Shown: piece by piece, positions 35,326 through 43,984 of the stretch | How the letters are laid out: the number at the start of each line of letters is the position of its first letter | Position numbering within the stretch: position 1 is the stretch's first letter | Assembly (NCBI GenBank): GCA_041688015.1 | Contig: JBDNIY010000007.1 | Location: forward strand, 137,183 to 201,182 | From: Parvibaculum sp041688015 | GTDB taxonomy: Bacteria > Pseudomonadota > Alphaproteobacteria > Parvibaculales > Parvibaculaceae | Direction of reading: 5' to 3' | DNA: 64,000 bases | Position numbers and translations under genes: made by a program | Notes under the pieces: generated by a model | Databases searched by the model: none | What the model was told of the DNA's origin: nothing | The model's input: the letters and a program-made list of their open reading frames with translations, nothing else

Positions 35326-35425
35326 CCCCTCATCCTGAGGAGGGCCGAAGGCCCGTCTCGAAGAATAACCCTTCTACATAAAACCCTCACCCTGAGGAGC
35401 CGCGAAGCGGCGTCTCGAAGGACGA
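35326..35425. repeat. Two REP family A copies at 57-bp period, the second overlapping a coding end
   Basis: Copies begin at 35326 and 35383, again 57 bp apart, with the same TAACCCTTCTACATAAAA spacer as the array at 34771. The second copy forms the last 12 codons and stop of the methyltransferase gene on the minus strand. Confidence 0.92.
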
Positions 35426-36184
35426 GGCCCCAGAACCCTCTCCCTCCTCACGCGGGCTCGCCACCCCACCCCGCATCGGCACAATCGCGCGCACGCGTTG
35501 GCGCGCCACGCGACGGGCTTCCGGGATCGGCGTCGCCGCATAAATCTGCTTGGTTGCCTCAACCAGAATAACCCCTGAAAACCGCGGCCACAAAAACCCG
35601 CCAACTCGTTCCCAAACATGCGCTGCCCGCATCAAGGGGCGCCACTCAAACGGCGGTACGAACAGCGCCATCCCCCAACCAGCAGGCGAAAACATGCTCT
35701 CGCGCAAGGCTTGCGTAATCTGCGAGCGCGAAAACGGTTGCCCATAACCAAAAGGCGTCGCCTCGCGCCGCGCCCAAAGCCCGCGCCGGTTTGGCACCAC
35801 AATCAACACTTTGCCGCCCGGTGCCAGCACACGCCAAACTTGGCGCAACGCCGCGCGCAGGCTTTCGCTCGCCTCAACGCCGTGCACCACCAGCACCCGG
35901 TCAATGCACTCATTATCCAATGGCAATTCTTTTTCGTCGACCAGTCCCGTCAAGCACCGCCCTTCAGCAGGCCAGCGCAACACGCCTTGCTGGGCGGGCA
36001 TCAGCCCCAGTACGCGTTCGGCCTCACCCAAAAACATCCCAAGATAAGGCGTCGCAAAGCCGAGCCCCAACACCGACAGCCCCTTCACATTGGGCCATAA
36101 CACACGAATATGACGCCCGATCAGCGCGCGCGCCACGCGACCCATCGGTCTTCCATAAAAATCTCTCAGATCGATCACATCCAT
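35387..36184 (-). CDS. Class I SAM-dependent methyltransferase (type 11-like)
   Basis: 265 residues. The SAM-binding loop GLSVLGLGFATPYL is somewhat unusual, and later motifs IDRVLVVHGVEAS and WRVLAPGGKVLIVVPNRRGLW are typical of methyltransferase type 11. Divergent location next to gloB is a conserved alphaproteobacterial pairing. The final residues SSFETPLRGSSG and the stop are encoded by a REP element, so the native C-terminus was replaced or extended by repeat insertion. Substrate unknown. Confidence 0.85.
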   Translation of the reverse strand: MDVIDLRDFYGRPMGRVARALIGRHIRVLWPNVKGLSVLGLGFATPYLGMFLGEAERVLGLMPAQQGVLRWPAEGRCLTGLVDEKELPLDNECIDRVLVVHGVEASESLRAALRQVWRVLAPGGKVLIVVPNRRGLWARREATPFGYGQPFSRSQITQALRESMFSPAGWGMALFVPPFEWRPLMRAAHVWERVGGFLWPRFSGVILVEATKQIYAATPIPEARRVARQRVRAIVPMRGGVASPREEGEGSGASSFETPLRGSSG

Positions 36185-36286
36185 GATGAAACCCTAGCAG
36201 GTTTTGGTTAAATCCGTCTCACAGGCTTCAATCCTTAGCCCACAGGCACTACGTTAAGGCCAACAGATTTGAAAGGTGTGACCCCC

Positions 36287-37072
36287 ATGACCCATCGTGA
36301 AATGGCAAAACTCCAAGTCCATCAATTTGAAGCCCTGAACGACAATTATGGCTTTCTCGCCCATGACCCCGAAACCGGCGCGACCGCAGCCATCGACACG
36401 CCGGAAGTCGCCGCCATCGAAAAGGCATTGGCCGACAAGGGTTGGACACTCTCGCATATTTTCAACACCCATCACCACGCCGATCACGCAGGCGGCAACA
36501 AGGCGCTGAAAGAAAAATACGGCTGCACCATTGTCGGCCCACGCGACGAGCAAGCCCTGATCCCCGGCATCGACCGCGCTGTCGGGCAAGACGACATTGT
36601 CGAACTCGGCAACATCAAGGCCCGCGTCATTGACGTGCCCGGCCATACGCGCGGCCATATCGCCTATTCTTTTGCCGATGATCGTGTTGCCTTTGTCGGC
36701 GACACGCTTTTTGCGCTGGGCTGCGGACGTTTGTTTGAAGGCACACCGCAACAGATGTGGACCTCGCTTGGCAAATTGATGGAATTGCCCGACGACACCA
36801 TTGTCTATTGCGCACATGAATACACGCAAGCCAACGCGCGCTTTGCGCTTTCTGTCGAGCCGCAAAACGCCAACCTCGTCGCCCGTTCCAAAGACATTGA
36901 CGCCAAGCGCGCCAAGGGCGAATGGACCGTGCCGACCACGATCGGTCTTGAAAAGGCAACCAACCCCTTCCTGCGGGCAGCCTCAGCGGATTTGCGCAAA
37001 ACGGTCGGCCTCGTTGACGCCAGCGATGTCGATGTCTTTGCCGAGACCCGTCACCGCAAAAATAGCTTCTAA
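36287..37072 (+). CDS. gloB: Hydroxyacylglutathione hydrolase (glyoxalase II)
   Basis: 261-residue MBL-fold enzyme hydrolysing S-lactoylglutathione. Metal motif NTHHHADHAGG, GHTRGHI, GDTLFALGCGRLFEGTP and CAHEYTQANARFA are typical, with the C-terminal glutathione-binding HAGH domain intact. ATG 36287 (MTHREMAKL) is favoured over TTG 36269. The downstream cupin gene begins 3 bp after the stop. Confidence 0.94.
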   Translation: MTHREMAKLQVHQFEALNDNYGFLAHDPETGATAAIDTPEVAAIEKALADKGWTLSHIFNTHHHADHAGGNKALKEKYGCTIVGPRDEQALIPGIDRAVGQDDIVELGNIKARVIDVPGHTRGHIAYSFADDRVAFVGDTLFALGCGRLFEGTPQQMWTSLGKLMELPDDTIVYCAHEYTQANARFALSVEPQNANLVARSKDIDAKRAKGEWTVPTTIGLEKATNPFLRAASADLRKTVGLVDASDVDVFAETRHRKNSF

Positions 37073-37075
37073 GCG

Positions 37076-37501
37076 ATGCTCGACCCCGACAAGATCATCA
37101 AAACGCTGGGCCTTGCGCCGCATCCCGAAGGCGGCTGGTTTCGCGAAACTTTTCGCGATGAAGCGAGGCCTGATGGCCGCGCCCATAGCACCGCCATCTA
37201 CTATCTATTGAAAGCGGGCGAAAGCTCGCACTGGCACCGCGTTGATGCCGCTGAAATCTGGCATTGGTATGCAGGAGGTCCTTTGGCGCTCCATCTTTCG
37301 CCCGACGGCAAGGCGAGCGAGACGCTGCACTTGGGGCCGAACCTTGCCACAGGCGAACGACCTCAGCTCATAGTCCCAACCAGCCATTGGCAAGCCGCCG
37401 AACCCTTAGGCGTCTTCACGCTGGTCGGTTGCACCGTCGCGCCCGGTTTTGATTTTTCAGATTTTGAAATGGCCCCGAAAGGCTGGAAACCCGGCACTTG
37501 A
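37076..37501 (+). CDS. Cupin domain protein (DUF985 / cupin_5)
   Basis: 141 residues forming one cupin barrel. Typical sequence includes LAPHPEGGWFRETFRD near the start and AIYYLLKAGESSHWHRVDAAEIWHWY, with likely metal-binding histidines. Function is unknown; gloB-cupin_5 is a frequent pair. ATG 37076, very close to gloB, implies cotranscription. Confidence 0.85.
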   Translation: MLDPDKIIKTLGLAPHPEGGWFRETFRDEARPDGRAHSTAIYYLLKAGESSHWHRVDAAEIWHWYAGGPLALHLSPDGKASETLHLGPNLATGERPQLIVPTSHWQAAEPLGVFTLVGCTVAPGFDFSDFEMAPKGWKPGT

Positions 37502-37580
37502 GCGCCTCCCGCGCCGTATTTGTCCTGTAATGGAACAATGCTAAGCTACGGCCCATAATCCATTGGGCTGGGCAACAAAC

Positions 37581-38432
37581 GTGAAATTCCGCGCTTTTCT
37601 TGTTTTAAGTGGTCTGTTGGCCGGGCTTGGCGTCGCGCACGCCGAGGCGGCGACAACGGTCCACGCGCCCGCCGCGGTCTGCGCTACCGATCCACTCGCG
37701 CCCGCCGTCACGACGCGCATCATCATCGACACGACCGGCGGCCCGACCATTGGCACCATGCAATATAAAAATGGTGGTGGCCTCAAGGCGAAAGAGATCG
37801 CCCTCACCTTCGATGATGGGCCTAATCCCAAAACAACACCGCGCATTCTCGACATTCTTGACCAGCATTGCATCAAGGCAACCTTCTTCATGGTCGGTAT
37901 CTATGCCAAGGCGCGCCCAGACCTTGTGCGCGAAGTCGCAGCGCGTGGCCATTTCATCGGCACGCATAGCTACACCCATCCCAACAACCTACGGCACCTC
38001 TCGCTCATGGCCGCCAAAAGCGAAATTAACAAAGGCTTTGCTGCGGCGCGCGCCGCCTTCGTCAATGCGCCGCAAGCAGATCGTTCGATGCTGGCCCCGT
38101 TCTTCCGCTTTCCCGGCCTCAATGACCGAAAGTCGCTCATCACCTGGCTCGGCGCACAAAATATCGCCACCGTCTCCTGCTCCTTTGGGGCCGATGACTG
38201 GAAGCGCATCAGCTCAAATGAAGTTTACCGGCGCGGCTTGCGTGAGATCGAAGCGCAAGGCCGCGGCATCCTCATTCTGCATGACACCAAGCCGCATACC
38301 GCCGACATGCTCTCCCGCCTCATCGTGACGCTCGAAAAGCGGGGATATCATTTCGTCCAGCTCGCGCCCAAATCCAGCGCCCACAACCTCGCCGACGCCA
38401 CACCGCCAGATATGAAAAAGGCTTTGCCGTGA
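37581..38432 (+). CDS. Secreted polysaccharide deacetylase
   Basis: 283 residues with a signal peptide (about 1-24) and a NodB-type deacetylase domain. The catalytic and metal residues are seen in LTFDDGPNPKTTPRIL and the GTHSYTHPN motif; RFPGLNDRKS and ILILHDTKPHT are the later motifs. It probably removes acetyl groups from an exopolysaccharide or peptidoglycan in the periplasm. GTG 37581 gives a good signal peptide; TTG 37563 is the alternative. It touches the next gene by one base. Confidence 0.88.
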   Translation: MKFRAFLVLSGLLAGLGVAHAEAATTVHAPAAVCATDPLAPAVTTRIIIDTTGGPTIGTMQYKNGGGLKAKEIALTFDDGPNPKTTPRILDILDQHCIKATFFMVGIYAKARPDLVREVAARGHFIGTHSYTHPNNLRHLSLMAAKSEINKGFAAARAAFVNAPQADRSMLAPFFRFPGLNDRKSLITWLGAQNIATVSCSFGADDWKRISSNEVYRRGLREIEAQGRGILILHDTKPHTADMLSRLIVTLEKRGYHFVQLAPKSSAHNLADATPPDMKKALP

Positions 38433-39046
38433 TGAATAAATTTATCATCCGCCGCCGTGTTCTCACGCTGACGGCGACCGCCGCCGCACTTGTGGCCGCC
38501 CCTGCCATCGTCAAAGCGGACGCACCCTACAAACGACGGCTCAACATGCAGTCGCTCAATTCCGGGGAGAAGTTAAATTTGGTCTATTGGGCAGACGGGG
38601 ATTACATCCCCGGCGCGCTCAAAGAGGTCAATCAGTTCATGCGTGACCTGCGCACGAACGAGAGCACGAAGATGAGCAGGAAACTGCTCGATTTGTTGCA
38701 GGAAATAGCTCGAAACTCTCGAAGCTCGAGCCCGCTCTACACCATGTCTGGCTACCGTTCCGCCAGCACCAACGCCTGGCTCGCCGCCCATTCAGATGGC
38801 GTCGATCCCTCAAGTTTCCACTTGCGCGGCATGGCGATGGACCTGACGCAGGACTTCTCCGACCCCGAAATGATCTACCGCATTGCCAAGAAATTAGGCC
38901 GCGGCGGTGCCGGGTTTTACCCTGTCAAACACCCCTTCGTGCATGTCGATGTCGGACCGCCTGATACATGGGTCTACCCCAAGCCCGGTCGTCCCGACCG
39001 CGCTGAAGAATATGACCTTGAGCAAGAAAAATCCCAGAAAACCTAG
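38432..39046 (+). CDS. DUF882 / YcbK-type M15-like peptidase, exported
   Basis: 204 residues with an N-terminal RRR-V-L twin-arginine-like signal (IIRRRVLTLTATAAALVAAP). The peptidase M15-like fold has metal ligands in SFHLRGMAMDL (His and Asp seven apart) and FVHVDVG, and SGYRSASTNAWL is the family start motif. Related YcbK/MepK is a murein endopeptidase. It shares its first base with the deacetylase stop, so the pair may act together on the cell wall. Confidence 0.85.
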   Translation: MNKFIIRRRVLTLTATAAALVAAPAIVKADAPYKRRLNMQSLNSGEKLNLVYWADGDYIPGALKEVNQFMRDLRTNESTKMSRKLLDLLQEIARNSRSSSPLYTMSGYRSASTNAWLAAHSDGVDPSSFHLRGMAMDLTQDFSDPEMIYRIAKKLGRGGAGFYPVKHPFVHVDVGPPDTWVYPKPGRPDRAEEYDLEQEKSQKT

Positions 39047-39051
39047 CTAAA

Positions 39052-39777
39052 CTAACCGGAAATATACTGCGCGCCATTGCAGGTGAGCGTCGTGCCAGTG
39101 ACAAAAGCCGACTTCTCATCGGCCAAAAATGTCACGCAATGAGCGATCTCATGGACCTGCCCCAACCGACCCAGCGGGATCGAGGCAATGATGCTTTCCA
39201 GCACTTTCGCAGGCACCGCCTGAAGCATTTCAGTGTCGATATAGCCCGGCGCCACCACATTGACGGTGATGCCCTTGCGCGCCACTTCCTGTGCCAATGC
39301 CTTGGTAAAACCGACCATCCCAGCCTTGGCCGCTGAATAGTTGGTTTGGCCCATCTGACCTTTCTGGCCATTGATCGACGAGATATTGATGATGCGGCCG
39401 AAGTTGCGTTCCCGCATGCCGGTAATCAACGGCTGCGTCATGTTGAAGATGCTGTCGAGATCGGTCGAAATCACTTCGCGCCAAATCTTCGGCGTCATCT
39501 TGTGGAGCATCGCATCGCGCGTAATGCCGGCATTGTTGACGAGAACACTGACCGGCCCAAGCGCGGCTTCAACCGAAGAAATGCCTGCAACACAAGCATC
39601 ATAGTCGCTCACGTCCCACTTGAAGGTCGCGATGCCGGTATCCTTGCTGAAGGCGGCCGCCGCTTCATCATTGCCGGCATAATTGGCCGCAACCGTGTGA
39701 CCGGCTTCCTTCAGCGCCACAGAAATCGCCGCGCCGATACCACGTGTACCGCCTGTTACAATGGCTACTTTGGACAC
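39052..39777 (-). CDS. phaB: Acetoacetyl-CoA reductase
   Basis: 241-residue NADPH-dependent SDR making (R)-3-hydroxybutyryl-CoA for PHB. Rossmann motif VTGGTRGIGAAIS, active-site Ser in INISSINGQKGQ and YSAAKAG are present, and the PhaB-typical NNAGITRDAMLHKMTP confirms the subtype. It follows phaA after 59 bp on the minus strand. The PHB synthase gene phaC is not in the window. Confidence 0.95.
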   Translation of the reverse strand: MSKVAIVTGGTRGIGAAISVALKEAGHTVAANYAGNDEAAAAFSKDTGIATFKWDVSDYDACVAGISSVEAALGPVSVLVNNAGITRDAMLHKMTPKIWREVISTDLDSIFNMTQPLITGMRERNFGRIINISSINGQKGQMGQTNYSAAKAGMVGFTKALAQEVARKGITVNVVAPGYIDTEMLQAVPAKVLESIIASIPLGRLGQVHEIAHCVTFLADEKSAFVTGTTLTCNGAQYISG

Positions 39778-39836
39778 CGCGATTTCTCCCGTTCGACGAG
39801 GCTCTGATGGCCCCTGATGAATTGCGCTGGCAGCGT

Positions 39837-41027
39837 TTAGCTGCGCTCAACGCAAAGTGCAATGCCCATACCGCCACCGATGCAAAGTGTCGCAAGGCCC
39901 TTCTTAGCGTCGCGCTTTTCCATTTCATGCAGCAACGTCACCAACACGCGCGCGCCCGACGCACCGATCGGATGACCAATGGCGATAGCGCCGCCGTTCA
40001 CATTGACCTTCGCCGTATCCCAGCCAAGGTCCTTGTTGACGGCCAGCGCCTGCGCTGCAAAGGCTTCATTGGCCTCAATAAGATCAAGATCGCCGACCGA
40101 CCAGCCCGCCTTCTTGAGCGCCGCACGCGACGCCGGAATAGGACCTGTGCCCATGATGGCCGGATCAACACCCGCTTGCGCCCAAGATACGATCCGTCCC
40201 AGCACCTTGCGGCCCTCGGTCTTGGCGCGTTCGCCACTCATCAGCACAACAGCCGCCGCGCCATCATTGATGCCACTCGCATTGGCCGCCGTCACCGAAC
40301 CACCTTCTTTCTGGAAAGCAGGCCTCAAACCCTTGATGCCGTCATATGTCACGCCCGCCTTGATGAATTCATCGTCGCTAACCACCGTGTCGCCCTTGCG
40401 CCCCTTGATAGTGACCGAAACGATCTCATCCTTGAAGCGTCCAGATTTCTGCGCGGCTTCCGCCTTGTTCTGCGAGGCCACTGCAAACATGTCCTGCTCT
40501 TCGCGTGTGATCTGCCAACGCGCGGCGACATTCTCGGCTGTCTGACCCATGTGATAGCCATGGAATGCGTCCCACAAGCCGTCCTTGATCATTGTGTCGA
40601 TGAACTTTACATCGCCCATCTTGTTGCCAGACCGCAGATAGGCCGCATGTGGTGCCATGCTCATGCTCTCTTGCCCGCCCGCGACAACGATCTCGCTGTC
40701 ACCATTGGCGATCGCCTGAAAGCCCAATGCCACAGCGCGCAAACCCGAACCGCAAAGCTGATTAACGCCCCATGCGGGCACTTCGACCGGCAGCCCTGCA
40801 TTGATCGAGGCCTGTCGCGCCGGGTTTTGACCCTGAGCAGCTTGCAGGATCTGCCCCATGATGACTTCGCTAACCTGATCCTTGGCAACGCCTGCGCGCT
40901 CCAGAGCGGCACTAATGGCGATAGTACCCAGATCATGGGCCGGTACAGACGACAACGCACCGTTGAACGAGCCAACGGGCGTGCGAGCCGCGCCAACGAT
41001 CACCACATCGATATCTGAATTGCTCAT
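39837..41027 (-). CDS. phaA: Acetyl-CoA acetyltransferase (beta-ketothiolase)
   Basis: 396 residues. Acyl-enzyme Cys in NQLCGSGLRAVALG, the His in GHPIGASGARVLVTLLHEM and the second Cys in CIGGGMGIA are all present. It condenses two acetyl-CoA for PHB synthesis. ATG 41027 (MSNSDIDVVIVG) is chosen; the 21 preceding in-frame residues lack family character. It forms phaA-phaB, divergent from phaR. Confidence 0.95.
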   Translation of the reverse strand: MSNSDIDVVIVGAARTPVGSFNGALSSVPAHDLGTIAISAALERAGVAKDQVSEVIMGQILQAAQGQNPARQASINAGLPVEVPAWGVNQLCGSGLRAVALGFQAIANGDSEIVVAGGQESMSMAPHAAYLRSGNKMGDVKFIDTMIKDGLWDAFHGYHMGQTAENVAARWQITREEQDMFAVASQNKAEAAQKSGRFKDEIVSVTIKGRKGDTVVSDDEFIKAGVTYDGIKGLRPAFQKEGGSVTAANASGINDGAAAVVLMSGERAKTEGRKVLGRIVSWAQAGVDPAIMGTGPIPASRAALKKAGWSVGDLDLIEANEAFAAQALAVNKDLGWDTAKVNVNGGAIAIGHPIGASGARVLVTLLHEMEKRDAKKGLATLCIGGGMGIALCVERS

Positions 41028-41149
41028 GGTTTTAATCCTTGGAAAAGATGGGCCGAGGCAAGCACTACCGGGCTCAATATGTTCGCGCACTCATGCAGCG
41101 CCTTTCAAGCACAATGCCCCACTGATGAAAGGTGGTAAATGGAATTCTG

Positions 41150-41180
41150 TGCAATGCAAACGCAGGGCTTGCGCATTGCA
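41150..41180. promoter_or_regulatory. Putative PhaR operator between phaA and phaR
   Basis: TGCAATG at 41150-41156 and CATTGCA at 41174-41180 form an inverted repeat enclosing further TGC/GCA elements (CAAACGCAGGGCTTGCG). PhaR proteins bind TGC-rich dyads and autoregulate, so this is a plausible site in the 280-bp divergent region. Confidence 0.4.
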
Positions 41181-41307
41181 ACAATACCGCGTCACAATGT
41201 CCCGACTGAACTAGAAGCCTCTGGGGAACGAGAACGGCCTTGACCAAAGGCCGCTGCCCTAGGGCGACTTCGGCGTGGCTCATTGCATTTAGGTGGAGAT
41301 CAAAACC

Positions 41308-41931
41308 GTGGCAAAAAAAACCGCTTCCACGGGCGATGGCGTCATCGTCATCAAGAAATACGCCAATCGGCGGCTCTACAATACGGCAACATCCAGCTAT
41401 GTGACGCTTGATCACTTGTGCGAGATGGTGAAAAAAGGCCAAGAATTCACGGTCCATGACGCCAAGACCCGCGAAGACATCACGCGCTCGGTACTCGCCC
41501 AGATCATCTTTGAGGAAGAAGGCAAGAGCGGCCAGAACCTGCTCCCGATCAAGTTTCTCCGCCAGCTGATCCGGTTTTACGGTGACAGCCTACAAGGCCT
41601 CATCCCGTCTTACCTCGAACTCAGCATGGACAGTTTTTCGCGCGAACAGGAAAAACTGCGCGGCAAGATTGCCAACGCCTTTGGTGGCACTGCTCGGCTT
41701 GGGCAATTTGAAGAACAGATCAAACAGAATTTTGCCGTCTTTGATGGCGCAATTCGTATGTTCTCACCTTTCGCCGCTCATACGCGCGGCAACAAATCAG
41801 AACCGCGCAGCGAAGCAGACAAAACCGCTGCAAATGACGAAGATGGTAGCCCGGCCACAAGCGAACTGGACGACCTCAAGCGTCAGCTTGCGGCCATGCA
41901 GGCTCAGCTCGAAGAGCTGGCCAAGAAATAA
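41308..41931 (+). CDS. phaR: PHB synthesis repressor PhaR
   Basis: 207 residues. The N-terminal PHB_acc DNA-binding motif VIVIKKYANRRLYNTATSSY, the middle LLPIKFLRQLIRFYGDSLQ and a C-terminal coiled coil (about 180-207) are typical. PhaR binds both DNA and PHB granules and represses phasin genes and itself. GTG 41308 is preferred because AGGTGGAG at 41291-41298 is well placed; GTG 41293 is the alternative. Divergent from phaAB. Confidence 0.93.
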   Translation: MAKKTASTGDGVIVIKKYANRRLYNTATSSYVTLDHLCEMVKKGQEFTVHDAKTREDITRSVLAQIIFEEEGKSGQNLLPIKFLRQLIRFYGDSLQGLIPSYLELSMDSFSREQEKLRGKIANAFGGTARLGQFEEQIKQNFAVFDGAIRMFSPFAAHTRGNKSEPRSEADKTAANDEDGSPATSELDDLKRQLAAMQAQLEELAKK

Positions 41932-41943
41932 TCAACCGACAGT

Positions 41944-41990
41944 ACGCAAAGAGCCTGGTGCTTCAACCTAAAGCACTAGGCTCTTTGCGT
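41944..41990. terminator. Bidirectional terminator-like hairpin between phaR and the GGDEF-EAL gene
   Basis: A 20-bp stem (ACGCAAAGAGCC outermost, one G-T wobble) with a seven-base loop spans 41944-41990. It serves the convergent genes from both sides; its right arm includes the last five codons and TAG stop of the minus-strand gene. Confidence 0.85.
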
Positions 41991-43790
41991 TCTAGCGAAG
42001 GCCTCACAGCGCCCGGCGGGAAGCTGCAAGACCGGCTCGCCCAGGAAAAACCCCTGTAGGTATTCAACGCCAAAGTCGCGCAGCATGGCAACTTCATCTT
42101 CATTGCCCACCCATTCAGCGACAATCGGCAAACTAAAGTTATGTGCCAGATCAACAAGTGTGCGCACAAAAAACTGATTGTCGCGATTGCTCAAGAGGTC
42201 CTTCACGAAAGACCCATCTATCTTGACCAGATCAACCGCAACCTCTTGCAAATTGCGAAACGAGGTATAGCCCGCACCAAAATCATCAATGGCGATCTGG
42301 CACCCAAGACCGCGGAGCGTCGAAACAAAATCGGCCGATCCTTCGATCTCATGTAAGGCCATTGTCTCGGTAATTTCGACCATCAAACGCTCTGCGAGGC
42401 TTCGATCCGCATTTAGCTGCGCCACCAGCGTATCAAGCCACATATGATCGCTCGCCGTGCGCCCCGATACATTGAGCGAAAGATTGACGTCAGGATTTGC
42501 ACGTAACGCATCCATGGCAAGTTCCATGGCCCGGAAGTCGAGCAAACCGATCAGGCCCAATTTTTCAGCAATGGGAACAAAATCCCCCGCCGCAACAATT
42601 GTCCCGTCATGCTGCATGAGCCGGATCAGACACTCATGCATGACCACATCTCCCGTGGTCGACGAGACGATGGGTTGATAGGCGAGACAGATGCGCCGTT
42701 CATTGAGGGCGGAAACAAGTTCGTCCGTCACATTCATATTGTACTGACGCAACCGTTCGCGCTCACGTGACGGCGAGAACACGACATAACTGTCGCGTTG
42801 CATTTGTTTGGCAACCGTCAATGCCTCTTCGGCGTTGGACAGCGCTTGCTCAACAGCTTGAGCATGAACAGGCAGCGCGACACAGCCCGCCGAAATCGTC
42901 GCCGCCACAGGGCCGCGCGACGTCTGGATCGCCTGATCGCGAACAGACGCGAGCAAGCGTTCGGTGACCGACACAAGCCGGTCTTTGTCGCAATTGCCAA
43001 GCACCAGGCCAAATTTGTTGCCTGAATAGCGGCCCACTGAATCAGCGCGGCGCGCAAGCCCACGCAACCGATTGCCGATCCCAACGATCACTTCATCGGC
43101 AATATCGAAACCATAGGAATCGTTGATGAGAGAAAGATTATCCACCGCGAGCAGCAGGAAAGCGCCTGCGCTCTGATGGTTGATGGCGGTTTGCAGCGTC
43201 TCGCTCAGCGCTACCTTCAAACGAGCACGGGTAAAAAGACCCGTCAAATCATCAAACGTTGAAAGCCGCGCCAATTGATCATCGCGATCATGACGCCGAT
43301 CAACCGAGCGCAAAACGCCAATGGCCGTTGCCGGGTAGCCCGCCTCATCGGCAAACCAGCGCCCACGATCTTCAATCCAGCGGGGCTTGCCCGCGGCGGT
43401 TTTGACCTGATATTCAAGCTCGTAGAGCACCCCCATGCCTTGATCCTTGGCATCAGAATTTGTGACCAAATCAAACCGGCTTGAACCTTTTTGGGACAAA
43501 ACGCGCGCTGCATAGGCACGCTCGTTCGCAATATCTATTGATCCGTCGAGACCAAGCATCTCGACGGCCCCATCTGCCCATAGAATTTGATCTGATTTGA
43601 TATCCCAACGATATGCCGCATCACCAAGAGCATTGGCCGCTGTCGAAAACAAATCGGCACCACCCTGCGCGCTCGGCGATAGGGCAGCATTCTTCGCTTT
43701 CGTACCCGCATTGTTACGAAAGTGATCTGCAATCATCTTCGCGTTATTGGCAGATTTCTGCGCGTCACCGTCCACTTTGGCCTCACTCAC
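41976..43790 (-). CDS. PAS-GGDEF-EAL protein with a degenerate cyclase site
   Basis: 604 residues: a PAS domain (about 55-165), GGDEF domain (about 175-335) and EAL domain (about 345-595). The cyclase signature is SGNKF instead of GGDEF, so no c-di-GMP synthesis is expected. The EAL site reads ECL but keeps the metal and catalytic residues: Glu in HECLIRL, Asn in SLNVSGR, Glu in VEITETMAL, DDFGAGYTS, Lys in VDLVKIDGSF, Glu in VAEWVG and Gln in YLQGFF. It is therefore a likely c-di-GMP phosphodiesterase or effector. Single-gene unit convergent with phaR. Confidence 0.9.
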   Translation of the reverse strand: MSEAKVDGDAQKSANNAKMIADHFRNNAGTKAKNAALSPSAQGGADLFSTAANALGDAAYRWDIKSDQILWADGAVEMLGLDGSIDIANERAYAARVLSQKGSSRFDLVTNSDAKDQGMGVLYELEYQVKTAAGKPRWIEDRGRWFADEAGYPATAIGVLRSVDRRHDRDDQLARLSTFDDLTGLFTRARLKVALSETLQTAINHQSAGAFLLLAVDNLSLINDSYGFDIADEVIVGIGNRLRGLARRADSVGRYSGNKFGLVLGNCDKDRLVSVTERLLASVRDQAIQTSRGPVAATISAGCVALPVHAQAVEQALSNAEEALTVAKQMQRDSYVVFSPSRERERLRQYNMNVTDELVSALNERRICLAYQPIVSSTTGDVVMHECLIRLMQHDGTIVAAGDFVPIAEKLGLIGLLDFRAMELAMDALRANPDVNLSLNVSGRTASDHMWLDTLVAQLNADRSLAERLMVEITETMALHEIEGSADFVSTLRGLGCQIAIDDFGAGYTSFRNLQEVAVDLVKIDGSFVKDLLSNRDNQFFVRTLVDLAHNFSLPIVAEWVGNEDEVAMLRDFGVEYLQGFFLGEPVLQLPAGRCEAFARTQRA

Positions 43791-43984
43791 TCTTTTGACC
43801 CGGCTTTCTATGCCAGTCCACCCATCCTAGGCGGTCTCTCGAGCAAGCCTCAGTGTCTGTCAGAGGTCTTAAGATTTAGCCAAACGACATAGCTGCTAAA
43901 GTTTTAATCTTCATGGTTAACGCCCACTAAGAAATTGGACGTCGCTCACAACGAGTGGCAAACTTCTTGCTGTTGAATAGGTAA

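Noticed and set aside
34771..35425. Regular 57-bp spacing suggesting a CRISPR array
   Set aside because: Spacers are nearly identical to each other, copies are few, the repeats are imperfect palindromes and no cas genes are near. REP-type tandem repeats explain it better.
39744..41018. Long open frame on the plus strand opposite phaA (424 codons)
   Set aside because: It is antisense to a clear thiolase, has an Arg/His-rich composition typical of shadow frames and no domain.
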